Origin: an uncultured Pseudomonadota bacterium
Lineage (GTDB): Bacteria; Pseudomonadota; Gammaproteobacteria; Methylococcales; Methylomonadaceae
Direction: 5' to 3'
Assembly (NCBI GenBank): GCA_903889445.1
Contig: CAISXF010000064.1
Location: forward strand, 28,229 to 92,228
DNA length: 64,000 bases
Within the stretch, counting starts at the first letter, position 1. Every line of letters starts with the position of its first letter. The translations under genes and the position numbers were made by a program. Below the pieces are notes generated by a model. It was not told where the DNA came from and did no database searches. It saw only the letters and a program-made list of their open reading frames with translations. Positions 36,003 through 45,723 of the stretch are shown here, in pieces.

Positions 36003-36742
36003 GCTTGCTCCAACCAACCATAACCTTTTTCTTCGAGTTCCAACGCCAACTCCGCGCCACCTGATTTCACAATTTTGCCGTCCGCCAAAACGTGAACAAA
36101 ATCGGGTTTGATGTAATCGAGCAAGCGTTGGTAATGCGTTACCATAATAAACGCGCGGTTTTCAGAACGTAGCGCGTTCACGCCGTCCGCCACAATTCGC
36201 AACGCATCAATGTCTAAACCCGAATCCGTTTCGTCTAAAATACACAATTGCGGTTCGAGCATCGCCATTTGTAAAATTTCGTTACGTTTCTTTTCACCGC
36301 CCGAAAAGCCTTCATTCACCGCGCGATATAAAAACTTTTCGTCCATGTCTAACGCTTTCGTTTTCGCTTTGACCAGCGTTAAAAAATCCATCGCATCGAC
36401 TTCGCTCAAACCTTTGTGTTTGCGAACGGCGTTTAAGGCGGCTTTCAATAAATACACATTGGTTACGCCCGCGATTTCGACCGGATATTGAAACGCTAAA
36501 AATACGCCTTCACGAGCGCGAATTTCAGCGGGCATTTCGAGTAAATTTTTGTCGTTGTAAGTGATTGAACCGCCCGTCACTTCGTAACCTGATTTGCCAG
36601 ACAAAACGTGCGAAAGCGTACTTTTTCCCGCGCCGTTTGGCCCCATAATGGCGTGGATTTCGCCCGCGTTGACTTCGAGGTTTAAGCCTTTGAGAATTTC
36701 TTTAGTGCCGACGTTGACGGTTAGGTCTTTGATTTTTAGCAT
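35999..36742 (-). CDS. sufC: SufC, ABC-type ATPase of SUF
   Basis: ATPase that drives the SufBCD scaffold. The 247-residue protein has Walker A GPNGAGKST, signature FSGGEKKRNEI and Walker B LCILDETDSGLD. It is separated from sufB by two unrelated genes (permease and thioredoxin), which is unusual, and by 77 bases from the thioredoxin gene. Confidence 0.96.
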   Translation of the reverse strand: MLKIKDLTVNVGTKEILKGLNLEVNAGEIHAIMGPNGAGKSTLSHVLSGKSGYEVTGGSITYNDKNLLEMPAEIRAREGVFLAFQYPVEIAGVTNVYLLKAALNAVRKHKGLSEVDAMDFLTLVKAKTKALDMDEKFLYRAVNEGFSGGEKKRNEILQMAMLEPQLCILDETDSGLDIDALRIVADGVNALRSENRAFIMVTHYQRLLDYIKPDFVHVLADGKIVKSGGAELALELEEKGYGWLEQA

Positions 36743-36819
36743 TGAGTGTTCCGAGTAATTTATGGAAAAAATTTATAGATTTTTTTGAAATAGCAACGTA
36801 GCCGTCAAGATGTGTTTTT

Positions 36820-37056
36820 TCATGCGTTAAACCAACTTTCAATTTTTTCACGGCTAGGGATGCCGCCTGCATGAACGACTTTTTCATCAACAACCACCGC
36901 AGGCGTACTCATCACGTTGAACGTCATGATTTGCTGAATATCCTCGATTTTTTTCAACGAAATCTCCACGTTATTCGCTTTGGCAACGTCTTCAATCAAT
37001 TTAACGGTCGTTTTGCAATTTGCACAACCTGTTCCTAATACTTTGATATTTTTCAT
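36820..37056 (-). CDS. Small thioredoxin-like redox protein (CANC active site)
   Basis: A 78-residue protein of the redox-active disulfide protein 2 family: MKNIKVLGTGCANCKTTVKL with C11 and C14, and the cis-Pro loop STPAVVVDEKV. Such proteins are commonly encoded with DUF318-type permeases, as here, 9 bases after the permease gene. It is thought to hand electrons or metal/metalloid thiolates to the permease; that is inference from co-occurrence. Confidence 0.9.
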   Translation of the reverse strand: MKNIKVLGTGCANCKTTVKLIEDVAKANNVEISLKKIEDIQQIMTFNVMSTPAVVVDEKVVHAGGIPSREKIESWFNA

Positions 37057-37065
37057 TTTTTATCC

Positions 37066-38082
37066 TCATAAAACCGCATTAAACACATAACCCACAATCA
37101 AAATGCCACACGCAACGACTGATACAAATGTTGCAATCAAACGAATTTTTAGCACTTTTCGCAAAATCACCATTTCAGGCAACGAAAGCCCAATCACGCT
37201 CATCATGAACGCTAACACCGTACCAAGTGCCGCGCCTTTTGCCAGCAGCGCTTGAACAATGGGAATTACGCCTGCCGCGTTGGTGTACATCGGAATGCCT
37301 GCAATCACCGCCAGTGGAACTGCCCACCAAACATCTTTACCCATAAAACTTGCCATGAAATCTTCGGGAACGTAACCGTGAATGCCTGCCCCAATCGCAA
37401 TTCCCGCCAAAATATAGATCCACACTTTGCCGACGATTTCGCGCACACTGTCAAAGCCCGAATCTAACCGTTCGTTCAACGAAACAACATTTTCATTAAC
37501 GGTTGCTTGAACTTGCGGCATATTTCGTACCCAATCTTCTAAATACATTTCCATGTGCAACCGACCAATAATCCAGCCTGAAACAATCGCCACTGAAAGC
37601 CCTAAAACAAGATAAAGCCCCGCGACTTTCCAGCCAAACATGGCAAATAACAATGTTAAAGCCACTTCGTTGACCATCGGAGCAGAAATCAAAAATGAAA
37701 ACGTCACGCCAAGTGGCACGCCTGCTTGTACAAAACCAATAAACAACGGTATTGCAGAACATGAACAAAAAGGAGTAACAATTCCCAAACTTGCCGCTAA
37801 CACGTTGGCAAATCCTTCGCTTTTTCCTGATAAAAATGCGCGTGTTCGTTCGGGGGTGAAATACGAATTTATCATGCCCATCACAAACACAATGCCAGTG
37901 AGCAATAACAAAACTTTTGGGGTGTCGTAAAAGAAGAATTGCAACGCGCTACCTAAATGGCTTTCGCGTTCAACGGGCAATTCCGCCACTAACACTTCAG
38001 AGGCAGGAATGAGCAATTGGTAAAGTCCGAACCATATCAGCGTTGCGAAAAATAAAAACAGCTTTGGTTTTTTTAATTTCAT
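37066..38082 (-). CDS. DUF318/ArsP-like permease
   Basis: A 338-residue membrane protein of the permease family that includes ArsP-type and SO0444-type exporters. It has about eight helices and the conserved TPFCSCSAIPLFIGFVQAGVPLGVTF cysteine motif (CSCS), plus APMVNEVALTLLFAMFGWK. Substrates in the family include organoarsenicals and metals; none can be chosen here. It lies 5 bases downstream of sufB and 9 upstream of the small thioredoxin gene. Confidence 0.88.
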   Translation of the reverse strand: MKLKKPKLFLFFATLIWFGLYQLLIPASEVLVAELPVERESHLGSALQFFFYDTPKVLLLLTGIVFVMGMINSYFTPERTRAFLSGKSEGFANVLAASLGIVTPFCSCSAIPLFIGFVQAGVPLGVTFSFLISAPMVNEVALTLLFAMFGWKVAGLYLVLGLSVAIVSGWIIGRLHMEMYLEDWVRNMPQVQATVNENVVSLNERLDSGFDSVREIVGKVWIYILAGIAIGAGIHGYVPEDFMASFMGKDVWWAVPLAVIAGIPMYTNAAGVIPIVQALLAKGAALGTVLAFMMSVIGLSLPEMVILRKVLKIRLIATFVSVVACGILIVGYVFNAVL

Positions 38083-38087
38083 TTCTA

Positions 38088-39536
38088 TCAGCCGACAGAA
38101 CCTTCCAAACTCAACCCCAACAACGCCTGCGCTTCAACGGCAAATTCCATGGGTAATTCTTTGAAAACTTGTTTGCAAAAACCATTCACAATCATCGATA
38201 CCGCATCTTCGGCAGACAAACCACGTTGCTCACAGAAAAATAATTGGTCTTCGCTGATTTTAGAAGTCGTGGCTTCGTGTTCGATTTGTGCCGATGAATT
38301 GCGGACTTCAACATACGGAAACGTGTGTGCGCCGCATTTGTCACCGACGAGTAACGAATCGCATTGGGTGTAATTGCGAGCGTTTTCGGCTTTGCTGGAA
38401 ATTTTGACCAACCCGCGATAAGTGTTTTGTGCTTTGCCCGCCGAAATGCCTTTTGAAATGATGGTGCTTTTGGTGTTTTTGCCGACGTGAATCATTTTTG
38501 TGCCGGTGTCGGCTTGTTGCAAATTGTTCGTGACCGCGACCGAATAAAATTCACCGACCGAATTATCACCTTTCAAAATGCAGCTTGGATATTTCCAAGT
38601 AATCGCCGAACCCGTTTCAACTTGCGTCCACGAAACTTTGGAGTTATCGCCTTTGCAATACGCGCGTTTGGTGACGAAATTATAAATGCCGCCTTTGCCG
38701 TCTTTGTCGCCGGGATACCAATTTTGCACGGTCGAGTATTTGATTTGTGCGTCTTTTAAAATCACTAATTCTACGACGGCGGCGTGCAATTGATTTTCGT
38801 CACGCTGGGGCGCACTGCACCCTTCGAGATATGAAACATAACTGCCTTCGTCCGCAATAATTAGCGTGCGTTCAAATTGTCCCGTGTTGCTGGCGTTAAT
38901 CCGAAAATACGTCGAAAGTTCCATCGGGCAACGCACGCCTTTTGGAATGTAAACGAATGAACCATCGGTAAAAACAGCGGAATTTAATGCCGCAAAAAAA
39001 TTGTCGCCAACTGAAACGACGGAACTCAAATACTCTTTCACGAGTTCAGGATATTCGCGAATCGCTTCCGAAATTGGGCAAAAAATCACGCCAACATCAT
39101 GCAATTTACCTTTGAAAGTGGTCGCCACCGAAACGCTATCAAATACGGCATCGACCGCAATTCCAGCGAGTTGTTCTTGTTCGGCAAGCGGAATGCCCAA
39201 TTTTTTGTAGGCTTCCAAAATTTCGGGATCAATTTCATCCAAACTTGTTGGCGCGTTGGCTTTTGATTTTGGTGCGGAATAATAGCTAATCGCTTGGTAA
39301 TCAATCGGGTCGATTTTCAATTGCGCCCAATCTGGCAACGGCATCGTTTGCCAATGACGAAAGGCTTTCAAACGATATTCCAACATAAATTCGGGTTCAT
39401 TTTTTACTTTCGATAATTGAGCAATCACATCTTCATTTAATCCCGCTGCAAACGTGTCCGCTTCAATGTCGGTGACAAAACCTTGCTTATATTCTTGATT
39501 TAAAAGGGTGTTAATTTCGTCGTTATTCGCAGACAT
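38088..39536 (-). CDS. sufB: SufB, FeS assembly scaffold subunit
   Basis: Scaffold protein on which Fe-S clusters form. The 482-residue product has the SufB hallmarks [34 protein letters not shown], and the C-terminal [10 protein letters not shown] and AEIEHEAT-like [21 protein letters not shown]. The ATG at 39536 (MSANNDEIN) follows GGAAAAA; an upstream in-frame start would add 38 unlikely residues. No iscR-like regulator precedes it here. Confidence 0.95.
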   Translation of the reverse strand: MSANNDEINTLLNQEYKQGFVTDIEADTFAAGLNEDVIAQLSKVKNEPEFMLEYRLKAFRHWQTMPLPDWAQLKIDPIDYQAISYYSAPKSKANAPTSLDEIDPEILEAYKKLGIPLAEQEQLAGIAVDAVFDSVSVATTFKGKLHDVGVIFCPISEAIREYPELVKEYLSSVVSVGDNFFAALNSAVFTDGSFVYIPKGVRCPMELSTYFRINASNTGQFERTLIIADEGSYVSYLEGCSAPQRDENQLHAAVVELVILKDAQIKYSTVQNWYPGDKDGKGGIYNFVTKRAYCKGDNSKVSWTQVETGSAITWKYPSCILKGDNSVGEFYSVAVTNNLQQADTGTKMIHVGKNTKSTIISKGISAGKAQNTYRGLVKISSKAENARNYTQCDSLLVGDKCGAHTFPYVEVRNSSAQIEHEATTSKISEDQLFFCEQRGLSAEDAVSMIVNGFCKQVFKELPMEFAVEAQALLGLSLEGSVG

Positions 39537-40039
39537 GGATTTTTTCCACTGAGTTAATTTAAGTTGTATTTTAGAGTGATTTAATTCTTGAGTAAAGCAG
39601 TTGGTTTTTTTATGACACACTGGTTTAATTTTTGGCTCTATTGATTCCAAGGTCTTTTTGTTAAACTGGGTAGACTAAAAATACACTTAACAACCATCAA
39701 AGAGTTAATCAGCGAAACGCAATGTTACGAAGTCATTAGAGTGCTATGTTGGCAAGAATAAATAAGTTGTCCGTATTTGCAATAGCTAAAAAATAATCAA
39801 GCGTGGTTATCATGCCAACCAAGGTTATATCCTCAGTAATATGAATGAAAAACATGTCAAAAAATAATGCCCCCCGCAATAACGCTTAAATAATGCGACT
39901 TCGCGCAAACCTCGAAATGTTTTTTCTTCCATCACTGCTAACATAATTCAATGCTCGTTATTTAGCGTTTATTAAAAAACAATACGATATAATAACAATT
40001 AAATTATTTACGTTAAATTAGATTCGCCAAGATTGGTCT
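39537..40039. other. Intergenic stretch between acs and sufB
   Basis: About 500 bases without an intact gene. It holds the IS1595-like scrap at 39672-39761. On the minus strand a short frame around 39870-39960 (MLAVMEEKTFRGLREVALFKRY) also looks like worn coding sequence of unknown origin. The 40000-40039 end is very AT-rich. The sufB promoter should lie just upstream of 39536 in this stretch, but no box is clear by eye. Confidence 0.55.
39672..39761 (+). pseudogene. IS1595-family transposase N-terminal remnant
   Basis: One frame reads [21 protein letters not shown] then IRVLCWQE and TAA. The CYE-V-I-R-x-L-x-W pattern resembles the start of IS1595-family transposases, whose next part is normally a zinc-finger CPxC. 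Only about 30 residues survive and no inverted repeats were found. The call is by pattern resemblance. Confidence 0.4.
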
Positions 40040-41983
40040 TCATTTGTTGATAGCATTTCGATTTAGTGCAATTTCTTCCACCACGGATGAATCCGCCAGA
40101 GTCGAAATATCGCCTAAATCGTTTACTTCATTAGCGGCTATTTTTCGCAAAATGCGACGCATGATTTTTCCTGAGCGGGTTTTAGGTAAATTTGGCGACC
40201 ATTGAATTACGTCAATTGTGGCAATTGCGCCAATTTCGTTACGCACCAATTTCACTAACTCTTTTTTCAATTCGTCCGTTGGTTGTGTGTCGTGTTTTAA
40301 CGAAACAAAAGCATAAATGCCTTGTCCTTTTATCGCGTGCGGATAACCCACCACCGCCGATTCGGCAACGTGTTCGTGCAAATCGAGCGCGTCTTCAATT
40401 TCAGCCGTTCCCATGCGATGCCCAGAAACATTCAAAACATCATCGACACGCCCGGTAATCCAAAAATACCCGTCTTCATCACGGCGTGCGCCATCGCCAG
40501 TAAAATAATAATTCGGATAAAGTTTGAAATAAGTATCGATGAAACGTTGATGATCGCCGTAAATCGTTCGCGCCATGCCAGGTGTGGGGAATCGAATCGC
40601 TAAAACGCCTTCTGCTGCGCCATGTTGAATGTGTCCATCGTTGTCTAAAATCACCGGTTGCACACCAAAAAATGGGCGTGTTGCCGAACCTGGTTTTAAA
40701 TCCATCGCGCCAACTAATGGCGTAATCAAAATCCCACCGGTTTCGGTTTGCCACCAAGTATCGACAATTGGGCATTCGTTATGACCGACGACATGGTAAT
40801 ACCATTCCCACGCTTCAGAATTTATTGGTTCGCCGACGCTTCCTAAAATCCGCAAACTGGTTCGCTCGGTTCGTGTGACAAATTCATCGCCTTCTGCCAT
40901 CAACGCACGAATCGCCGTCGGGGCGGTGTAAAAAATGTTCACTTGGTGTTTATCCACGACTTCCCAAAAACGCGAAGCCGTCGGATACATCGGTACGCCT
41001 TCAAATATCAACGTCGTTGCGCCATTGCAAAGTGGTGCGTAAATCACATACGAATGTCCCGTAATCCAACCGACATCAGCTGTACACCAATAAATTTCAC
41101 CATCTTGATAATCGAAAATGTGTTTGTGTGTCATCGCGGCATAAAGCAAATAACCGCCTGTGGTGTGCAAAACGCCTTTTGGTTTGCCGGTTGAACCCGA
41201 CGTGTACAAAATGAAAAGCGGATCTTCTGCGTCCATCCATTCCGGCTCGCAAACATTTGAAGCGGCTGCCATTTCGTCATGAAACCAAACATCACGCCCG
41301 TTTTGCCAGTTGATTTCATTACCTGTATTTTTTACCACGACAACGGTTCTCACATTTGGGCAATTTTCGAGAGCTTTATCAACAACTGATTTCATCGGAA
41401 TGATTTTGCCACCACGATAACCTTCATCGGCACAAATGACATAACGACAATCGCAATCTAAAATCCGTTCTTTTAAGGATTCGGCAGAAAATCCACCAAA
41501 AATAATCGAATGCACCGCGCCAATTCGCGTACACGCCAACATTGCTACAGAAACTTCCAAAATCATCGGCATATAAATACACACGCGGTCGCCTTTTTGA
41601 ACGCAGTGATTTTTTAATACGTTGGCAAATTGACAAACTTGCTGGTGCAATTGCGCGTAAGAGAGTTTTTTGGAATTTTCAGGATTATCGCCTTCCCAAA
41701 TAATCGCGGTTTGATTGGCGCGTTTTTCAAGATGACGGTCTAAACAATTCACGCTGACGTTGAGTTTGCCACCTTCAAACCACTGAATTTTGGCGGTTAA
41801 AAAATCGTAATCTAAAACGGTATGCCACGGCGTGTGCCAATCTAAAAATGTTTCAGCTTGTTCTGCCCAAAAATCTTCGGGATGTTGAATCGATTGTTGA
41901 TAAAGCGCGTGATATTGCTCCGCGTTGATGTGTGCGTGTTCGGCGATTTTGGGTTTGATGGGGTAAATTTTGTGGTCTGACAT
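40040..41983 (-). CDS. acs: Acs, acetyl-CoA synthetase
   Basis: AMP-forming acetate activation. The 647-residue protein has the adenylation loop [20 protein letters not shown], the W-Q-T-E-T-G-G substrate motif, and the C-terminal acetylation site [13 protein letters not shown]. Length matches the family. The upstream EamA gene is 8 bases away. With pckA in the same window it implies acetate can support gluconeogenesis, provided a glyoxylate bypass or similar exists elsewhere. Confidence 0.97.
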   Translation of the reverse strand: MSDHKIYPIKPKIAEHAHINAEQYHALYQQSIQHPEDFWAEQAETFLDWHTPWHTVLDYDFLTAKIQWFEGGKLNVSVNCLDRHLEKRANQTAIIWEGDNPENSKKLSYAQLHQQVCQFANVLKNHCVQKGDRVCIYMPMILEVSVAMLACTRIGAVHSIIFGGFSAESLKERILDCDCRYVICADEGYRGGKIIPMKSVVDKALENCPNVRTVVVVKNTGNEINWQNGRDVWFHDEMAAASNVCEPEWMDAEDPLFILYTSGSTGKPKGVLHTTGGYLLYAAMTHKHIFDYQDGEIYWCTADVGWITGHSYVIYAPLCNGATTLIFEGVPMYPTASRFWEVVDKHQVNIFYTAPTAIRALMAEGDEFVTRTERTSLRILGSVGEPINSEAWEWYYHVVGHNECPIVDTWWQTETGGILITPLVGAMDLKPGSATRPFFGVQPVILDNDGHIQHGAAEGVLAIRFPTPGMARTIYGDHQRFIDTYFKLYPNYYFTGDGARRDEDGYFWITGRVDDVLNVSGHRMGTAEIEDALDLHEHVAESAVVGYPHAIKGQGIYAFVSLKHDTQPTDELKKELVKLVRNEIGAIATIDVIQWSPNLPKTRSGKIMRRILRKIAANEVNDLGDISTLADSSVVEEIALNRNAINK

Positions 41984-41991
41984 GAAAAATC

Positions 41992-42879
41992 CTAACGATG
42001 AGAGCGGTGGCGCGTAAAAAAACGATCAAAAAAATTGTGAATGACCAACGCTAGTAAAATCAACGTAGTGCCAATAATAATTTCCAGCGTCATCGGTTCA
42101 TTATTGGCGCGATGCCCAAGCCAAAGCGCGAGAACGGGTGAAGCCAGCGTCACCAATGAAACTTGCGTCGCGGAACGTTTCGACAACAAATAGTAATACA
42201 ACATGAAACCGACGGGCGTGGCGATAATGCCTAAATATAAAACCGACAGAAAACTGGTAAGTGAAAATTGCGAGGGAATATGTCCATCGAACGCGCCCCA
42301 CGTCGCGAAATAAAAGGGCATGGAAAACAGCAATCCGCCCGTAACTTGCGTGATAGCAGGTAATTGTGAACGAATGCGTTTGATGGCAATTGCGCTGAGA
42401 GCTTGCAACGAAATAGAAATTAACACGCCGACAATACCCAGTATTGCGTTTGAGCCGAACTCTTCAGCCGAACCAAACATAATACCTAAACCAATAATGC
42501 CGACTAAATAAGACAGTATTTTTCCGACGGTTAAACTGCGTTCATGCAACCAAATTGCCGCAAATAATGCAGTGATTAACGGTGTTAAACCGCTAATCAC
42601 CGAAATCCAACCGGACGGAATAAATTGTGCCGCCCAATAAACAACTGACATGGCACCGTAAATTTGTAACGCCACGGCGGCGTAAGTTAAACAAGCAATA
42701 CGGGAAAAAGGCAGGCGTTTTTGAAAAAGATTCAACAGTAAAATCATGCACAGCGTTCCGATTGCCATGCGTGATGTGGCACTCGACAATACGCCTAAAC
42801 CGCCAACGCTCCATTTAATCGCTAACGGAGTCGTCGCCCACAATAAAACCATTCCCAAATAAGCCAGTAAGACACGCAT
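41992..42879 (-). CDS. EamA/DMT-family exporter
   Basis: A 295-residue protein with about ten membrane helices and two EamA repeats ([39 protein letters not shown]). DMT-superfamily proteins export metabolites such as amino acids; the substrate is unknown. It is followed by acs by 8 bases, perhaps as one unit. Confidence 0.87.
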   Translation of the reverse strand: MRVLLAYLGMVLLWATTPLAIKWSVGGLGVLSSATSRMAIGTLCMILLLNLFQKRLPFSRIACLTYAAVALQIYGAMSVVYWAAQFIPSGWISVISGLTPLITALFAAIWLHERSLTVGKILSYLVGIIGLGIMFGSAEEFGSNAILGIVGVLISISLQALSAIAIKRIRSQLPAITQVTGGLLFSMPFYFATWGAFDGHIPSQFSLTSFLSVLYLGIIATPVGFMLYYYLLSKRSATQVSLVTLASPVLALWLGHRANNEPMTLEIIIGTTLILLALVIHNFFDRFFTRHRSHR

Positions 42880-42902
42880 CGTTTTATCGTGGGCGACGTG
42901 TT

Positions 42903-44462
42903 TTAAACGACTGGAACAGCAGGTGAAACACCGACAATCGTCAGTCCCATATCCTGAAGCATGGCTACATCTAAAGCTGAAATCGTGCGTACCACACCTT
43001 TTCCGAGTGAATCTGACATCAAATCATTGGCAATCGCAACATGATAATAAGCCGAGCCATCACCTGCACTTGCTGAATCTAATGGCACAGGATTATTCCC
43101 GTTTACCGCTTCAGCATGGCTTCCTGTGAACACTGGTAAATTATTTTGCGTTTTAACCAAGGCATCGTATGGGCTTATTAAGCCACCTGTGGTTTCAAGA
43201 TTCCCCGTAAATGCTAAACCATGCAAAATTTCATGCGTCAAAATGCTGGTTAAATCATATTCGCTGGCGGTAGGTGTACCGTCAAATGACATTTGGCTAA
43301 GATTGGCGAGGTTAATATAAAGCGTCGCATCAAATGTTCCGCCATTAGTGTTTACTTGAGATATTGCATCAGCAAGAAACGCAGTCGTTTGGGACACGCT
43401 ATTTTCATTGGTCGTGCTAATCATCGTAGCATTGGTTTCTGCTAAAGTTTTCGGCGTGGTTTGCTCTGTTAAAACTTGAAGATTAAAAGGTGTTTTTGAA
43501 CTGACATATTGCCCGATATTATCCAAAGCCGTCTTAACATTCGCTTCTACATTCGCCAGATTACTGCCCAAATTAGCGTGACTGAAATCGACCGAATACG
43601 GAAGATTTGTGCCGCCCGAAATCGTGGTTGGCGTTGCAGGCGCATTCGGATCAGTGACGATTACGCCCCATGAATTCCAATGCCCAAATGAACCGGTAAT
43701 TTCCCACGACGCGCTTAACGTTTTATCGGCGAATTGAATTTGCGTGCCGGTTGAAGCCTGATTCACGCTAATCAACGCGACATCGTTTCCACTTTTATCC
43801 GCAACCACTACCGTTCGACCTTCGACATTGTAGGAATAATCGCTTGAATTTCCATTTAAGACGACCGTTTCAACCGCACCAGAAACCGCAACCCCGGTTA
43901 CACCTTGCGCCAGCGTGATTTTTTCTTGTCCGGAATTGCCATAAACCCGCAAATCGTTAGTGGTGGTGGTGAAACTTTGGTTTTTATCCAATTGAATTTG
44001 AGATAAATTAAAAACACCATTCCCCGCACTATCCAGCGAGAGCGTTCCCACCGCGTTAAAAAAATTCAATGATTCGTTATGATTGGCTACAACGCTCAGT
44101 GTGGCTAAATTTCCTGCCGCTGAACTGATAGCCAGCGTGCCTTGCGACGAAACCAAAGCACTCGGATCGAACTTAATGCCGCTTAATGTGACCGATTCCA
44201 TGGTGGCATCGATTTTAATGCCACTGACATTTTGAGCGACCGTGATTTTTTCAGACCCCATGTTGCCGTGAATGCGGAGACCGTTTGTTTTAACGGTGTA
44301 AGACTGGTTAATGCCGACATTGACATCGGTGCCAGTCGCTGTTGTGGGCGCATTTTTTTTGTGCGAAAACGAGCCAAAATTAAACAGCGAGTTAAAATCA
44401 AACGCCGAATTGAAATTCGACATTGAATTAAATAATGAATCGAAATCGTAATTGCTAAACAT
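42903..44462 (-). CDS. Repeat-containing zinc metallopeptidase, probably secreted
   Basis: A 519-residue protein with no signal peptide. A Phe/Asn/Ser-rich N-terminus (about 1-35) is followed by two similar beta-rich modules: GLRIHGNMGSEKITVAQNVSG (about 61-96) and DLRVYGNSGQEKITLAQGVTG (about 170-203). A linker then leads to a peptidase-like domain with HEILH (410-414) followed by GLAFTGN. The Met chosen has GGAG seven bases upstream. Such modules occur in large secreted proteins exported by type I systems; here no transporter gene is adjacent, and no GGxGxDxx repeats are seen. Function as a secreted protease is inferred. Confidence 0.72.
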   Translation of the reverse strand: MFSNYDFDSLFNSMSNFNSAFDFNSLFNFGSFSHKKNAPTTATGTDVNVGINQSYTVKTNGLRIHGNMGSEKITVAQNVSGIKIDATMESVTLSGIKFDPSALVSSQGTLAISSAAGNLATLSVVANHNESLNFFNAVGTLSLDSAGNGVFNLSQIQLDKNQSFTTTTNDLRVYGNSGQEKITLAQGVTGVAVSGAVETVVLNGNSSDYSYNVEGRTVVVADKSGNDVALISVNQASTGTQIQFADKTLSASWEITGSFGHWNSWGVIVTDPNAPATPTTISGGTNLPYSVDFSHANLGSNLANVEANVKTALDNIGQYVSSKTPFNLQVLTEQTTPKTLAETNATMISTTNENSVSQTTAFLADAISQVNTNGGTFDATLYINLANLSQMSFDGTPTASEYDLTSILTHEILHGLAFTGNLETTGGLISPYDALVKTQNNLPVFTGSHAEAVNGNNPVPLDSASAGDGSAYYHVAIANDLMSDSLGKGVVRTISALDVAMLQDMGLTIVGVSPAVPVV

Positions 44463-44670
44463 AAATAACTCCATTTGAAAATTGCAGTAATAACATAACC
44501 GCGAAAAAAAGCATCTTATTCAATGCCTTCGGGATTAGTTTTGCGATAAATGTGCCAATTTTAAAATGAAAATTATCTCCTTGAAAAATATAATTTTTTT
44601 AAAAAGGGTATTCGAATAAATGTTGAGAAAAATGGTGAATAAAACGCGGTGAATGGTGGATTTAAACCAA

Positions 44671-44707
44671 AAATTGCTCACGCTGGTAATTTGAGCATGA
44701 GCAATTT
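44671..44707 (-). terminator. Hairpin after the beta-carbonic anhydrase gene
   Basis: AAATTGCTCA (44671-44680) and TGAGCAATTT (44698-44707) are perfect inverted copies. On the minus strand the hairpin lies 13 bases after the carbonic anhydrase stop and is followed by a short T-run. A likely intrinsic terminator; the 44475-44670 stretch towards the peptidase gene holds nothing else recognisable. Confidence 0.7.
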
Positions 44708-44719
44708 CGCTGACTAAAA

Positions 44720-45298
44720 TTAACGCACCGCACCGATTTTTGATGATTCGGGAACTTCAATTAAAGCACCTGTTTTCACATCGTAAATGTAGCCGTAAAC
44801 CGGAATATGCGAAGGGACGAGTGGATGATTTTTAATGCGTGTGACATCTTCCACAACGCTTGCTGCCAAATCACTAATCGTCAACCACGCAATGTGTTTT
44901 GCTTCGTGCGAACCACCGCCTTCACCGCAATCATGCCAACCATTGGCATCGACGGATGCTGCTTTTAAACTGCTCGCCAACAAATCACGCATAATTTCAT
45001 CGGTGAACGTTTGCATCCCGCAATCCGTATGATGAATCACAAACCATTCTTTTGTGCCGAGTAATTTGTACGAAATCACCAACGAACGAATCGCATCATC
45101 GCTGGCTCGTCCGCCTGCGTTACGAATAACGTGCGCGTCACCTTCGCTCAAACCGGCATATTTCGCGGGATCTAAACGCGCATCCATACACGTTAAAATC
45201 GCAAATTGACGCGCGGGTGGCATGGCTAAATCGCCTTTATCAAAATTGGCGAAATACTCACGATTAGCAAGTAATACCTCATTAACTATTTTCGACAT
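44720..45298 (-). CDS. Beta-class carbonic anhydrase
   Basis: Cytoplasmic zinc enzyme interconverting CO2 and bicarbonate. The 192-residue product has the metal ligands C37 and, within HHTDC, H90 and C93, with the dyad D39-R41 (CMDAR). [11 protein letters not shown] is present. GAGGA precedes the ATG at 45298. It is monocistronic. Together with the periplasmic iota-CA at 20253 it gives two unrelated carbonic anhydrase classes in this window. Confidence 0.92.
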   Translation of the reverse strand: MSKIVNEVLLANREYFANFDKGDLAMPPARQFAILTCMDARLDPAKYAGLSEGDAHVIRNAGGRASDDAIRSLVISYKLLGTKEWFVIHHTDCGMQTFTDEIMRDLLASSLKAASVDANGWHDCGEGGGSHEAKHIAWLTISDLAASVVEDVTRIKNHPLVPSHIPVYGYIYDVKTGALIEVPESSKIGAVR

Positions 45299-45370
45299 AA
45301 AAATCCTCACTGTTAAAATTAAAACACACTTCTCGCGTTCTTCTGATGTAACGCTAAAAAGTAATGATAG

Positions 45371-45667
45371 TGTAACAGGTGTAACGGCTATTTTGGATAT
45401 TCAAGAAACGTTGATTTTAAAGGTAGTGGTCAGCGGCTGCCATTCGATGTATTTGGCGCAATAAGTGCTAAAGTATTAGACGACCGTTTAACGTTAGCAA
45501 GCGTTCATCCTGATTATACGGACAATATGAGCCGGATTTCTGACGATAAAGAGCTGGATTTTCAAGCGATGCAAAAGTTCAGTAAACATTATTATTCGGT
45601 CATGGCAAAATATGCGTATTTTCGCCCCAAGCCATCAAATCAATTTTTAATTTGCAAGGACGAATAA
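45371..45667 (+). pseudogene. Start-less reading frame, possible gene remnant
   Basis: A frame of 98 codons runs from after a TAG (45368-45370) to TAA at 45667 without a plausible start codon near its beginning. The product (FKGSGQRLPFDVFGAISAKV; LASVHPDYTDNMSRISDDKE; FSKHYYSVMAKYAYFRPKP) has ordinary composition and is not obviously random. It ends 56 bases before the chemoreceptor gene. It may be the C-terminal scrap of a lost gene. I do not recognise a family. Confidence 0.4.
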
Positions 45668-45723
45668 CATTCTTCCTTCCCCCTTACAAAATATATTTTT
45701 CACTCACAGGATAACTCGCGATT

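Noticed and set aside
45222..45464. Plus-strand open frame overlapping the start of the beta-carbonic anhydrase gene
   Set aside because: Mostly antisense to the enzyme gene and in a different frame from the start-less remnant at 45371.
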